Source: an uncultured Draconibacterium sp. (GTDB lineage Bacteria > Bacteroidota > Bacteroidia > Bacteroidales > Prolixibacteraceae). From it: 64,000 nucleotides of DNA. The notes below the pieces were generated by a model, which did no database searches, was not told the DNA's origin, and saw only the letters and a program-made list of their open reading frames with translations. Position 1 is the first letter of the stretch. Each line of letters begins with the position of its first letter. Positions 42,723-52,241 of the stretch are shown here, one piece after another. The position numbers and the translations under genes are program-made. The stretch lies in the NCBI RefSeq assembly GCF_913060805.1, contig NZ_CAJXTC010000015.1:60507-124506 (forward strand), read 5' to 3'.

Positions 42723-45056
42723 TTATTTTTTTCTACCGCGTCGGCTTTTTGGTTCCGGAGCCGTCTCGATGATCTTCATACAATCTTCGAAACTCAGCTC
42801 CTCAGCCTTCGTCGTTTTTGGTATTTTATAGTTCTTCTTTCCGTGTTTAATGTAAGGCCCCCACCTGCCGTTAAGCACCTGAAGTTCTGCATCTTCATCA
42901 AACTTCTTAATAACCGCCTTACGGTCTTTTTCGCGCTTGGCTTCGATCAGCTCAATCGCTCTGTCGAGTTCTACAGAATACGGATCGTCTTCTTTTCCGA
43001 GCGAAACAAATTTATTGTCGTGACGCACATACGGACCAAAACGGCCGATGGCAACAGTAACCTTTTTGTCTTCGTAATTTCCCAGTTCGCGTGGCAATTT
43101 AAACAGGTCGAGTGCTTCTTCCAGCGTAATTGTTTCGATATGCTGACCGGTACGCAGGCTTGAAAACTGTGGTTTCTCAGCTCCTTCTTCCTGCGATGCT
43201 TCACCCAATTGGGCCAACGGACCAAAACGACCAATCTTAACCGACACCTCTTTTCCGGTTTTCGGATCAACACCCAAAATACGTTCTCCTTTAGAGCGCT
43301 CGGCATTTTCAAGAGCATGTTCTACTTTTCCATGAAACGGTTGATAGAACTTATCGATCATCTCATTCCAAACGCGCTTGCCATCAGCAATGTCGTCAAA
43401 TTCCTTTTCAACATTTGCGGTAAAATTGTAATCCATTATCTGATCGAAATTGTCCATCAGAAAGTCGTTAACTACAATACCGATATCGGTTGGGAACAAT
43501 TTATTTTTTTCAGAACCGGTAATCTCGGTCTTTTCTTCCTCTTTAATTTCTCCGTTCTCGAGGGTAAGAACCGTATAATTACGCTCCACACCCGGACGCT
43601 CTTCTTTTACAACGTAGTTTCGGTTTTGAACTGTTGTAATTGTTGGCGCATAAGTTGACGGACGTCCAATCCCCAATTCTTCCAAACGTTTTACCAGCGA
43701 CGCTTCCGTAAATCGTGGCGGGCGCTGAGAGAAACGCTGTGTTGAAACAACCGAAGTCATCTCAAGCGGATCGTTTACATGCACCGGCGGAATTAAAGCC
43801 TGGCCGTTTCCGTTTGCATTTTCATCGTCAGTCGACTCGATGTAAACTTTCAGGAAACCATCAAAAACAATCACCTCGCCGGTTGCCTGGAACTTCTCAG
43901 CAGCATTCGACACATCGATGGTTACATTGGTACGTTCCAAAATAGCATCGGCCATTTGCGACGCAATCGTACGTTTCCAAATCAGCTCGTACAAACGCTG
44001 CTCCTGCGACGATCCGTCAACCGTTTGGTTTTCCATGTAAGTAGGACGAATAGCCTCGTGAGCTTCCTGTGCTCCTTTTGATTTAGTCTTGAATTTCCTG
44101 ATCTTCACATAGTTTTCACCATGAAGTTCAGTAATTTTTTGTTTCGAGGTATTTATAGCCAAACCCGACAGATTCACCGAGTCGGTACGCATATAAGTAA
44201 TCTTTCCACTTTCGTATAAACGCTGGGCAACCGCCATGGTTTGCGACACCGAGAATCCCAGCTTTCTACTGGCTTCCTGCTGTAATGTTGAGGTTGTAAA
44301 TGGTTGTGCCGGCGATCGTTTACCCGGTTTTTTCACTACATCGCTTACTTTAAACTCGGCAGTTTTACACTTTTCGAGGAAAGCATTGGCCTCATCTCGG
44401 GTTTTAAAACGTTTTGAAAGTTCTGCTTTTAATTCGGTGGTATTCCCATTTTCATCGGGCACTAAAAAGTATCCGTTTACACGAAACCAGGTTTCTGTGT
44501 TAAAATCACGGATTTCGCGTTCGCGCTCCACAATTAGGCGAACTGCTACCGACTGCACACGACCGGCACTTAACGATGGTTTTACTTTTTTCCACAAAAC
44601 CGGCGACACTTCGAAACCCACAATTCGGTCTAAAACGCGGCGGGCCTGTTGTGCATTTACCAAATGCTCGTCGATATCGCGTGGATTATCGACAGCACGC
44701 GTAATGGCATCCTTGGTAATTTCGTGAAAAACGATGCGTTTTATTTTATCATCTTTCAGCTTCAACACCTCTTTCAGGTGCCAGGCTATGGCTTCTCCCT
44801 CGCGGTCCTCATCGGATGCGAGCCAAACCGTTTCGGCCTCCTTCGCTAACTTTTTCAGTTCTGTTACTAATTTCTTTTTATCGGAAGAAACTTTGTATCT
44901 GGGCTGATAATTGTTCTCAATATCAATCCCGAAGTCTTTCTTTTCCAGGTCTCTAACATGCCCCATACTTGAGGTCACCACATATCCTTCTCCAAGAAAT
45001 CCTTCAATTGTTTTCGCCTTTGCAGGGGACTCGACTATAACCAGGTTTTTGTGCAT
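42723..45056 (-). CDS. topA: DNA topoisomerase I
   Basis: The 777-residue type IA topoisomerase relaxes negative supercoils. It starts LVIVESPAKAKTIEGFLG (TOPRIM; Glu in VESPAK) with the DxDxE acidic group in LASDEDREGEAIAWHL. The active-site tyrosine is in SGKITYMRTDS (about 292-302). The C-terminus has three short repeat modules containing RFGP or RWGP (FGPLAQLG, FGPYVRHD, WGPYIKHG) in place of CxxC zinc fingers, and a basic tail ending SRRGRKK. This form is usual in the phylum. Confidence 0.96.
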   Translation of the reverse strand: MHKNLVIVESPAKAKTIEGFLGEGYVVTSSMGHVRDLEKKDFGIDIENNYQPRYKVSSDKKKLVTELKKLAKEAETVWLASDEDREGEAIAWHLKEVLKLKDDKIKRIVFHEITKDAITRAVDNPRDIDEHLVNAQQARRVLDRIVGFEVSPVLWKKVKPSLSAGRVQSVAVRLIVEREREIRDFNTETWFRVNGYFLVPDENGNTTELKAELSKRFKTRDEANAFLEKCKTAEFKVSDVVKKPGKRSPAQPFTTSTLQQEASRKLGFSVSQTMAVAQRLYESGKITYMRTDSVNLSGLAINTSKQKITELHGENYVKIRKFKTKSKGAQEAHEAIRPTYMENQTVDGSSQEQRLYELIWKRTIASQMADAILERTNVTIDVSNAAEKFQATGEVIVFDGFLKVYIESTDDENANGNGQALIPPVHVNDPLEMTSVVSTQRFSQRPPRFTEASLVKRLEELGIGRPSTYAPTITTVQNRNYVVKEERPGVERNYTVLTLENGEIKEEEKTEITGSEKNKLFPTDIGIVVNDFLMDNFDQIMDYNFTANVEKEFDDIADGKRVWNEMIDKFYQPFHGKVEHALENAERSKGERILGVDPKTGKEVSVKIGRFGPLAQLGEASQEEGAEKPQFSSLRTGQHIETITLEEALDLFKLPRELGNYEDKKVTVAIGRFGPYVRHDNKFVSLGKEDDPYSVELDRAIELIEAKREKDRKAVIKKFDEDAELQVLNGRWGPYIKHGKKNYKIPKTTKAEELSFEDCMKIIETAPEPKSRRGRKK

Positions 45057-45162
45057 ATACTTTCTAATCCGTTCTAAAAATTCTGCAAATTAAAGAAAAT
45101 GATGGGCTAAGTTCAAAATTTAATGAGCTATTTTTTCATTTTCTATTTAATTGAAAATGACG

Positions 45163-45186
45163 ATTTTATTTTTTAAAAAATAAAAT
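45163..45186. promoter_or_regulatory. 24-bp perfect A/T palindrome upstream of PBP1A
   Basis: ATTTTATTTTTT (45163-45174) is followed at once by its reverse complement AAAAAATAAAAT (45175-45186). It lies 50 bases before the -7 box of the PBP1A gene, in the region shared with topA. It could act as a UP-like element, an operator or a bent-DNA site. Low complexity limits confidence. Confidence 0.4.
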
Positions 45187-45236
45187 ATTATCCAATTTCG
45201 GGGCGTTATTTAGGTGGTTCCCATAACAGAATCGTA

Positions 45237-45244
45237 TATATTTG
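45237..45244 (+). promoter_or_regulatory. -7 box for the PBP1A gene
   Basis: TATATTTG matches TAnnTTTG exactly and lies 26 bases before the PBP1A start. An out-of-frame ATG (45258) with the same next seven bases as the true start lies between them. Confidence 0.55.
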
Positions 45245-45270
45245 TTGCCACATTAAAATGAGCGAAATTC

Positions 45271-47649
45271 ATGAGCGAAACAAAAAAAAGCTTTAAGAAA
45301 TACATCATAATTTTCTGGTCGATCGTTGCCCTGGGGATCGTTTCCGTTTTTCTGCTTTTCTTTCTGATAGCCAAAGGGAAGCTGGGTTTTATGCCGAGTT
45401 TTGAAGAGCTTGAAAACCCACAAAATATTCTGGCCTCGGAGATCTATTTTGAAGACGGCCCGACCATTGATAAATATTTCAACCAGGAGAACCGTACCTA
45501 CGTAAATTACGAAAATCTGCCACCCGACCTTGTAAATGCGTTAGTGGCCACAGAAGATGTTCGTTTTTACGATCATTCGGGAATTGATTTTCGCGGACTA
45601 ATTCGTGTAATAAAAGGTATTGTTACCAGCGACACTAGTTCGGGAGGTGGAAGTACCTTAAGTCAGCAGCTGGCAAAAATGCTTTTTCCGCGCGACCGAT
45701 TTACCAGCAGCATGGAACTGGTACTGCGAAAATTCAAGGAGTGGGTAATCGCCGTAAAATTGGAACGCAGTTACACCAAAGAAGAAATTATTTTAATGTA
45801 CCTGAACAAGTACGACTACCTGAACAACGCTGTTGGAATTCGTTCGGCTGCCGATGTTTATTTTAATACGCAACCCGATTCGTTGAAACTTCACCAGGCG
45901 GCCATGTTGGTGGGTATGGCTAAAAACTCATCGCTATTTAACCCGGTTCGCCGCCCCGAAATGGTGTTGCAACGCCGGAATGTTGTGTTGAGCCAGATGG
46001 AAAAATACGGCTACATCACCCCCGAAGTTGCCGATTCTGCCAAAAAGCTTCCGCTTGATCTGGAATATAAAAAAGTGGATTACAAACTCGGTCCGGCACC
46101 GTATTTCCGCGAATACCTGCGATTAACGCTTACCGCCAAAAAACCTGAGCGCGAAAATTATGCTTCGTGGCAGGAACAAAAATATATTGAAGACCTGGAC
46201 GAGTGGGAGAACAATCCGCTGTTTGGCTGGTGTAATAAAAATACCAAACCCAATGGCGAACCTTACGATATTTACGCCGACGGTTTAAAAATATACACCA
46301 CGCTCGACTCGCGCATGCAAAAATATGCGGTTGAGGCCGTTGAACAGCATTTGCGCAACGACCTGCAACCCCTTTTCGATGAAAGTTTGTCGGATTTGGA
46401 CAACCCTCCTTTTGCGAATAACATGAGCAGCAACGAGGTGGACGATCTGTTAAACCGCGAAATACGTAAAAGCGAACGTTACCGCGTAATGAACAATGCA
46501 GGAAAAAGTTTTTCTGAGATCAAAAAAACGTTTAACCAGCCCGTTGAAATGAACGTTTTTAAATGGGGTGGCGCAGTAGATACTTTGATGACTCCGATGG
46601 ATTCGATCAAATATTACCTGAAATTTTTCCGCTCGTCGTTTATGGCTATGGATACGGAATCGGGGAAAGTAAAAGCCTACGTTGGCGGCCCCAATTACCA
46701 GCATTTTATGTACGACATGGTAAAAGGCGGAAAACGCCAGATCGGATCTACCGTTAAGCCATTTTTGTATACACTGGCTATGCAAAACGGACTTACTCCA
46801 TGTACCAAAGTTCCGTACGTAAGTCAGCAGTTTATTCAGTGGGACGGCACTATTTACGAGCCAAAAGATGCCGATGTTGATCCGGAAATGGATGGACAAA
46901 TGGTAACTTTAAAGTGGGGACTGGCGAACTCGAAAAACCGCATTTCGGCGTGGGTACTCAAACAATACAACCCGCAGGCAGTGGTCGATGTAATGAAACA
47001 CATGGGTATTTACAGCCCCATCGATCCGGTAAACTCGATGTTCCTTGGAGTTTCGGATGTTACGCTTTACGAAATGGTTGGTGCGTTTAATACCTTCACA
47101 AATCTGGGTGTGTTTATCAAGCCTTATTTTGTAACAAAAATTGAAGACCGCCACGGCAATGTTATCGCACGTTTTGTTCCCGAGCGCCACGAGGCCATCG
47201 ACGAACAGACTGCTTACCTGATGTTAAACTTATTACAAGGAGTAATCGACGAAGGAACCGGAATTCGTTTACGTTTTTCTAACCTGTTCCGCGATCGCGT
47301 AACAACCGACTACGGAAGTTTTAGCATGCCAATTGCCGGAAAAACCGGAACTACACAGAACCACTCCGACGGTTGGTTTATTGGTACGACACCAAAACTT
47401 ACTGCCGGTGTTTGGACCGGTGCCGATTTACGAAGCATTCACTTTAGAACCATCGCATCCGGACAGGGTGCAAATATGGCGCTGCCAATTTGGGGTTACT
47501 TTTATAAGAAAGTTTTGGCCGACGAATCGATCGGTTACAAAGAAGACGAGATGGAATTTAAACGACCAGCCGGCTTTAATATAAACCTCGATTGCGACGA
47601 ACTGGAGCAAAAGAACTCGACTCCTAAAGAATTCGACGATTTCTTTTAG
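45271..47649 (+). CDS. Bifunctional penicillin-binding protein 1A
   Basis: The 792-residue class A PBP polymerises and crosslinks peptidoglycan. It has a membrane anchor (about 12-34), then a GT51 domain with the catalytic Glu in ATEDVRFYDHSG (about 90-101) and GGGSTLSQQLAKML. The transpeptidase domain shows GSTVKPF (SxxK, about residue 491), AGKTGTT (about 687) and the SKN-type GLANSKNR motif. The C-terminus ends with acidic residues (FDDFF). The start codon at 45271 sits in a duplicated ATGAGCGAAA; the first copy (45258) is out of frame and would encode only 12 residues. A strong terminator follows. Confidence 0.95.
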   Translation: MSETKKSFKKYIIIFWSIVALGIVSVFLLFFLIAKGKLGFMPSFEELENPQNILASEIYFEDGPTIDKYFNQENRTYVNYENLPPDLVNALVATEDVRFYDHSGIDFRGLIRVIKGIVTSDTSSGGGSTLSQQLAKMLFPRDRFTSSMELVLRKFKEWVIAVKLERSYTKEEIILMYLNKYDYLNNAVGIRSAADVYFNTQPDSLKLHQAAMLVGMAKNSSLFNPVRRPEMVLQRRNVVLSQMEKYGYITPEVADSAKKLPLDLEYKKVDYKLGPAPYFREYLRLTLTAKKPERENYASWQEQKYIEDLDEWENNPLFGWCNKNTKPNGEPYDIYADGLKIYTTLDSRMQKYAVEAVEQHLRNDLQPLFDESLSDLDNPPFANNMSSNEVDDLLNREIRKSERYRVMNNAGKSFSEIKKTFNQPVEMNVFKWGGAVDTLMTPMDSIKYYLKFFRSSFMAMDTESGKVKAYVGGPNYQHFMYDMVKGGKRQIGSTVKPFLYTLAMQNGLTPCTKVPYVSQQFIQWDGTIYEPKDADVDPEMDGQMVTLKWGLANSKNRISAWVLKQYNPQAVVDVMKHMGIYSPIDPVNSMFLGVSDVTLYEMVGAFNTFTNLGVFIKPYFVTKIEDRHGNVIARFVPERHEAIDEQTAYLMLNLLQGVIDEGTGIRLRFSNLFRDRVTTDYGSFSMPIAGKTGTTQNHSDGWFIGTTPKLTAGVWTGADLRSIHFRTIASGQGANMALPIWGYFYKKVLADESIGYKEDEMEFKRPAGFNINLDCDELEQKNSTPKEFDDFF

Positions 47650-47669
47650 AGTCAGCTAAAATACAATTG

Positions 47670-47710
47670 AAAGAACCGATCTTTTTTCAAAAAGGATCGG
47701 TTCTTTTTTT
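47670..47710 (+). terminator. Intrinsic terminator after PBP1A
   Basis: AAAGAACCGATC (47670-47681) pairs with GATCGGTTCTTT (47695-47706), and the T-run continues to 47710. The inner TTTTTT/AAAAA bases can extend the stem. The structure would also act on the convergent nitroreductase transcript. Confidence 0.9.
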
Positions 47711-47714
47711 ATGC

Positions 47715-48239
47715 TTACTTCTCAAAATCATTCATTCTGATCTTCTCAAACTGCAGCTCCTCAAACGGTTTACCGTCGCGCTGCTTTTCAGGATAACCTA
47801 CTGTTACAATGCTCAGCACCCTGAAATTCTCCGGGATATTCAACAAGTCCTGAATGTATTTTTCTGCTGGAACTGTTTCATCGTGCATACGTTTTCGAAT
47901 CTGTACCCAGCAGCTTCCCAAATCCAGCGACTGTGCCGCTAACTGCAACAAAATAGAGGCGATGGAACAGTCTTCCACCCATACATCATTTTTCGTTTCA
48001 TCGGCACAAACTACAATGGCAAGCGGAGCTGTTGAAAGCGGAGTAACGCCATGAGGTTTGCAACTTTTCAGCTTCTCAATCACTTCCTTATCATCCACAA
48101 AAACAAACTCCCAGGGATTGATATTTTTTGACGACGGCGAGCGCAAAGCAGCTTCTTTTAACAATTCAATCTTTTCGGCTTCTACTTTCTGAGAAGTGTA
48201 TTTTCGTATGCTACGGCGGTTTCTTAGTAATTCGATCAT
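47715..48239 (-). CDS. Nitroreductase family protein
   Basis: The 174-residue flavoprotein has the FMN-binding start LLRNRRSIRKYTSQKV, SPSSKNINPWEFVFV (about 35-49) and a C-terminal TVGYPEKQRDGKPFEE. The length is that of small single-domain nitroreductases. These reduce quinones or nitro compounds with NAD(P)H, usually as dimers in the cytoplasm. The physiological substrate is not apparent from the neighbours. Confidence 0.9.
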   Translation of the reverse strand: MIELLRNRRSIRKYTSQKVEAEKIELLKEAALRSPSSKNINPWEFVFVDDKEVIEKLKSCKPHGVTPLSTAPLAIVVCADETKNDVWVEDCSIASILLQLAAQSLDLGSCWVQIRKRMHDETVPAEKYIQDLLNIPENFRVLSIVTVGYPEKQRDGKPFEELQFEKIRMNDFEK

Positions 48240-48333
48240 TGTTTTTTCTGCAAAGCTAAAACTCTATTCAAAAACATTCATAACGACAAGGAATATGAAT
48301 AGAAATAACTTCTATTTGAACCCCACCTAACCT

Positions 48334-48440
48334 TCCGCCAACTGGCGGAGAAAAATTGTCCCCTTTCAGGGATTTAGGAGGTCATATAAATTCAAAATTG
48401 ATTCTCAACAAAAATGGCATCTCGTTTTGAGATGCCTTTT
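48334..48440 (-). terminator. Short dyad and terminator downstream of the 168-aa membrane protein gene
   Basis: TCCGCCAACTGGCGGA (48334-48349) is a compact dyad inside a block that reads like a dispersed intergenic repeat. GGCATCTC (48416-48423) pairs with GAGATGCC (48429-48436), and A/T-runs lie on both sides. Read on the minus strand, the second stem lies 45 bases after the stop codon of the gene at 48485-48991. The rest of 48240-48484 holds no gene. Confidence 0.65.
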
Positions 48441-48484
48441 CCAATATTATTTAATAGACCTAAGTCTTATTAAACCACTTTAGC

Positions 48485-48991
48485 CTACTTCTTTTCAATA
48501 CTCAATAAATATTCACTTTTCGGAGCATAATTAAAAATGAGTTTGTCTCCTTCGCTGCAAAGCTCAAATAACTCTTTATCAACGTCGAACTTTACATCAT
48601 CAACAACGAACTCATATATTTCATTATAAGCCTTCGACATACCACTACGAGGAGATGCTGCATGATAATCTTTTCTTTCCGATTTACTCATCAATGTCCT
48701 TATTATTTGAATCTTTTCATTGAATTGTAAGTCACGATAAAATTTACGATTTAGCAGAAGATTTAACAGCGCAGAAAGGATCAAAGTTACTATTGCAATT
48801 GAAGCAGCCATTCTAATGTTTAATCCATTAAGATCCGAGTCAAAAGACAACTCGTAAATCGTCACTCCAATAATTGTTGCAAGAACAAAGACCAGCAATG
48901 ATAAACTCATTCCCATTCTACATTGATTTCTTAAATTCTTTTTGTCGGTTTTTGTGAGGCCTCGGTGCGTTTGTTTGATTTTGGCTTTCAT
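48485..48991 (-). CDS. Hypothetical two-helix membrane protein
   Basis: The 168-residue protein has a basic N-terminus (MKAKIKQTHRGLTKTDKKNL), two membrane helices (about 29-47 and 60-82) with a short acidic loop between, and a charged cytoplasmic C-terminal region. That region contains a serine/arginine stretch (HAASPRSGMSK) and a beta-rich end (FVVDDVKFDVDKELF). No family is recognised. Two near-identical stem-loop terminators flank the gene (48416-48440 and 49111-49140), which suggests it is transcriptionally isolated. Confidence 0.65.
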   Translation of the reverse strand: MKAKIKQTHRGLTKTDKKNLRNQCRMGMSLSLLVFVLATIIGVTIYELSFDSDLNGLNIRMAASIAIVTLILSALLNLLLNRKFYRDLQFNEKIQIIRTLMSKSERKDYHAASPRSGMSKAYNEIYEFVVDDVKFDVDKELFELCSEGDKLIFNYAPKSEYLLSIEKK

Positions 48992-49110
48992 TGTTTGTAT
49001 TGGCTATTGATATCTATAAAGATATAAATCTTACCTCTTTTTAATACCTACAAATATTATGTTTCTGAACAGCAAGACACAAACCATTCGTGGCTTAATA
49101 AAATTCACAA

Positions 49111-49140
49111 AAAAAGGCACCTCCCAACGAGATGCCTTTT
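49111..49140. terminator. Stem-loop terminator, near-copy of the one at 48416
   Basis: GGCACCTC (49116-49123) and GAGATGCC (49129-49136) pair with one mismatch and are flanked by A and T runs. The sequence matches the terminator at 48416-48440 over most of its length. It lies 22 bases past the end of the M3 peptidase gene on the minus strand. Confidence 0.7.
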
Positions 49141-49162
49141 GTAATATCATAGATTTTAAACC

Positions 49163-51286
49163 TTACGGATTTACAGTTTTATGTCCTTCAACCAGTCCGC
49201 TACGTTCGAGTAGAGCATCAACAGTTGGCTCTTGTCCGCGGAAACGTTTGTAAAGAATCATCGGGTGCTCTGTTCCACCTTTTTCCAAGATGTTTGTACG
49301 GAACGAAGCTGCCACATCTTTATTGAATAATCCTTTTTCTTTGAATACGCTAAATGCATCAGCATCCAGCACTTCGGCCCATTTGTAACCATAATAACCG
49401 GCTGCATAACCGCCGGCAAACAAGTGTCCGAATTGTGTACTCATACAAACGCCGTCGATTGCCGGGAAGATCTGTGTTTTCTTCCACGCCGTTTCTTCAA
49501 AATCTTTCACATCGCCTTCGAAAGGCTTTTCAAGCGTGTGCCAGGCCATGTCTAAATAACCAAAACTCAACTGGCGAATTGAAAGGTAACCGGCCAGGTA
49601 GTTTTGCGAATCAACAATCTTTTGAACCAGTTCGGCAGGAATAGGCTCGCCTGTTTCGTAATGTTTGGCAAAACGATCGAGGAAATCTTTTTCCACTCCC
49701 CAGTTTTCCATAATTTGTGATGGAAGCTCAACAAAATCGCGGTATACATTGGTTCCCGACAAGCTTGCATAAGTTGATTTTGCCAACATTCCGTGCAGCG
49801 CGTGACCAAATTCGTGCAAAAATGTTTCCACTTCGCTGAACGTTAACAACGCCGGCTTACTTGAAGTTGGGCGGGTAAAGTTCATTACAATGGTTACGTG
49901 CGGACGCGAATCAACGCCATTTTCCAGCCACTGACCTTTAAAGTCGTTCATCCATGCACCACCACGTTTTCCGGAGCGTGGGTGAAAATCGGTGTAAAAC
50001 ACAGAAAGGAAAGTTCCGTCGGCATCAAACACTTCGTAAGCGGTAACTTCGTCGTTGTATACCGGAATGTCTTTGTTCTCTTTAAAAGTGATGCCGTAAA
50101 GTTCGGTTGCCAACCCAAAAACACCGTCAACAACGCTGCTTAATTCGAAGTAAGGTTTTAGCATTTCGTCGTTCAGGTCGAATTTCTCCACCTTTAGTTT
50201 TTCGCTGTAGTAGCTCCAGTCCCAAGGCATTAAATCGCCTTCGAAACCACTCTTGCGGGCATATTCTTCAATCTCTGCTTTTTCCTCTTTCGCCACTTTG
50301 TACGATGCAGCATACAAGTCGTTAAGCAAACCGTAAACACCATCGGCATTCATTGCCATTCGACGCTCTAAAACGTAATCGGCATAGTTATCATAGCCCA
50401 GCAGTTTTGCCATTTCCAGGCGCAACTCAACAATACGTTTTACATTTTTCTGGTTATCGAGCTCATCGCCTTTAAACGATTTCGAACCGTACGCCATGTA
50501 CAATTCTTTTCTCAACTCGCGGTTGTCGGCATATTTCATTACCGGCAAATAGCTTGGCATCGAAATATCGAAAATCCAACCTTCTTTATCTTTCGCCTTT
50601 GCTTTTCCGGCAGCAGCTTCCAAAGCTCCTTCCGGCATGCCTGCCAGTTTGCTCTCGTCGGTAATGTTCAGTTCGTAATTATTGGTTTCTTTTAGTACGT
50701 TCTCACCAAAATCGAGGCTTAATTTCGACAACTCGGTGCTGTATTCGCGAAACTTTTCTTTATCGGCGTCCGACAAATTTGCCCCGCTACGTACAAAACC
50801 AATGTAATTATTCTCCAAAAGCGTTTGTTGCTCGATGGTTAAATCTAACTCGTCCTTTTTGTTGTACACGGCTTTAACGCGCTCAAAAAGCACGGGATCT
50901 AACGAAATGTCGTTCTGAAAAGCAGTAAGCATTGGCGATACTTCTTGCGCGATGCTCTGCAATTCGTCGTTGGTTTCCGAACTCATCAGGTTAAAAAAGA
51001 TACCCGATGTACGTGTTAACAAACGGCCAACCTCGTCTAATGCAACGATGGTGTTTTCGAATGTTGGTGCCTCCGGGTTATTTTTAATTTTCTCCACGTC
51101 GGCCTTACCTTCTTTAATTCCTTCCTCGAAAGCCGGCATAAAATGCTCGTTTTTAATCTTGTCGAAAGGTGCCGCATCGTGCGGTGTATTAAAATCTCCG
51201 AGTAACGGATTTGTTTGTGCTGTTACCATTCCTAAATTCATTAAAAAGATTACTGCTAATAAATAGATGCTCTTCATTTTTATCAC
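49163..51286 (-). CDS. Exported M3 family peptidyl-dipeptidase (Dcp-like)
   Basis: The 707-residue zinc metallopeptidase has a signal peptide (about 1-24, LGMVTAQ). It then follows the all-helical M3 layout, with the zinc motif HEFGHALHG and the third-ligand Glu in FVELPSQIMENW in the last third, and the substrate-binding AGYAAGYYGYKWAE near the C-terminus. It removes C-terminal dipeptides from oligopeptides in the periplasm. The first ATG (51286) and a second nine bases later give nearly the same signal. Confidence 0.92.
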   Translation of the reverse strand: MIKMKSIYLLAVIFLMNLGMVTAQTNPLLGDFNTPHDAAPFDKIKNEHFMPAFEEGIKEGKADVEKIKNNPEAPTFENTIVALDEVGRLLTRTSGIFFNLMSSETNDELQSIAQEVSPMLTAFQNDISLDPVLFERVKAVYNKKDELDLTIEQQTLLENNYIGFVRSGANLSDADKEKFREYSTELSKLSLDFGENVLKETNNYELNITDESKLAGMPEGALEAAAGKAKAKDKEGWIFDISMPSYLPVMKYADNRELRKELYMAYGSKSFKGDELDNQKNVKRIVELRLEMAKLLGYDNYADYVLERRMAMNADGVYGLLNDLYAASYKVAKEEKAEIEEYARKSGFEGDLMPWDWSYYSEKLKVEKFDLNDEMLKPYFELSSVVDGVFGLATELYGITFKENKDIPVYNDEVTAYEVFDADGTFLSVFYTDFHPRSGKRGGAWMNDFKGQWLENGVDSRPHVTIVMNFTRPTSSKPALLTFSEVETFLHEFGHALHGMLAKSTYASLSGTNVYRDFVELPSQIMENWGVEKDFLDRFAKHYETGEPIPAELVQKIVDSQNYLAGYLSIRQLSFGYLDMAWHTLEKPFEGDVKDFEETAWKKTQIFPAIDGVCMSTQFGHLFAGGYAAGYYGYKWAEVLDADAFSVFKEKGLFNKDVAASFRTNILEKGGTEHPMILYKRFRGQEPTVDALLERSGLVEGHKTVNP

Positions 51287-51401
51287 AATTAAATATTATT
51301 CTGAATAGTCTTCAGAAAGTTTAAAGGATTACAAAAAAAGAGCGGAAATTGTTTAAAAAGAATGATTTATTTCATTCAAAATGCAAGATTAAAATGTGCT
51401 G

Positions 51402-51522
51402 TACCCCCCGGCTTTCTCCGATAATTCTTCGAATTTACCGGCTCCAGCCGTCCCCCTACAAGTAGGGGGACAGTTGAGGCCGACAAGCTCCGGTTAACGG
51501 AGTGCGGCCGAAACGGGGGGTA
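51402..51522. repeat. 121-bp imperfect palindromic element with perfect central stem
   Basis: The ends TACCCCCCG and CGGGGGGTA are inverted (51402-51410 and 51514-51522). The centre GTCCCCCTAC-AA-GTAGGGGGAC (51450-51471) is perfect. Between them, partial matches such as ACCGGCTCC/GGAGC and TCGGCC/GGCCGA continue the dyad. It lies between the M3 peptidase start and the end of the flavin reductase gene, with no gene inside. It is one of several palindromic intergenic elements in this window. Confidence 0.65.
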
Positions 51523-51536
51523 AACCGTTATATGTT

Positions 51537-52130
51537 TCAGTCAGTCTTCCTACGTTTTTTCTTCGTCTTCTTTTTCTCAACCGACCAGCCAAACTTGCCA
51601 ATACGTTTTCCCATTCCAAAATAGTGGCCATGACTGTAAACCAAAGGATTGGCTTTTGAAAAACTAAAAGCCTGTTCTTCGTTCATATAAGTATCGTCGA
51701 CTGAAACGCTCACCACCTCGGAAATAAACATGTGGTGCGACCCCAGCTCAACAATATCTTTTACGCGGCATTCGATGTTTACCGGCGACTCTTCGATAAT
51801 GGGCGCTTTCACCATTTTGGCAGGCGCGGGCGTGAGGTTCATTTCTTCCCATTTATTGTATTTGCGGCCCGATCGGCAGCCACACCAGTCGGTTGCTTTT
51901 GCCAGCTTCTCGGTGGTTAGATTAATAACATACTCGCCGGTACGTTTAATAATATCGTACGAATGACGCCCCGGACGAACCGAAATATAACACATTGGCG
52001 GATCGCTGTTAATGGTGCCGGTCCAGGCAATGGTTATAATATTGTATTCTTCAGGATTTTCGCCGCAGCTTACCATTACTGCAGGCAAGGGATAAACAAT
52101 TGTTCCGGGTTTCCAGTACGTTCGTGCCAT
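51537..52130 (-). CDS. Flavin reductase family protein
   Basis: The 197-residue FMN-binding protein has a split-barrel flavin reductase-like fold: PLPAVMVSCG, NIITIAWTGTINSDPPMCYISVRPGRHSYDII and ELGSHHMFISEVVSVSVDD. The C-terminus is strongly basic (EKKKTKKKRRKTD), which is unusual and might bind nucleic acid or another acidic partner. It probably acts in the cytoplasm as an NAD(P)H:flavin oxidoreductase or FMN carrier. It is a single gene next to a palindromic element. Confidence 0.87.
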   Translation of the reverse strand: MARTYWKPGTIVYPLPAVMVSCGENPEEYNIITIAWTGTINSDPPMCYISVRPGRHSYDIIKRTGEYVINLTTEKLAKATDWCGCRSGRKYNKWEEMNLTPAPAKMVKAPIIEESPVNIECRVKDIVELGSHHMFISEVVSVSVDDTYMNEEQAFSFSKANPLVYSHGHYFGMGKRIGKFGWSVEKKKTKKKRRKTD

Positions 52131-52241
52131 ATTCTTTGTTTTATGTAGTTCTACTCAAAGATAGGAAATACAGGGCTTTTGCAATAATAAAGCCGGCGCA
52201 ACCTTTTCTACATTTAACACATCTACCTTAAAAACAAAGGC

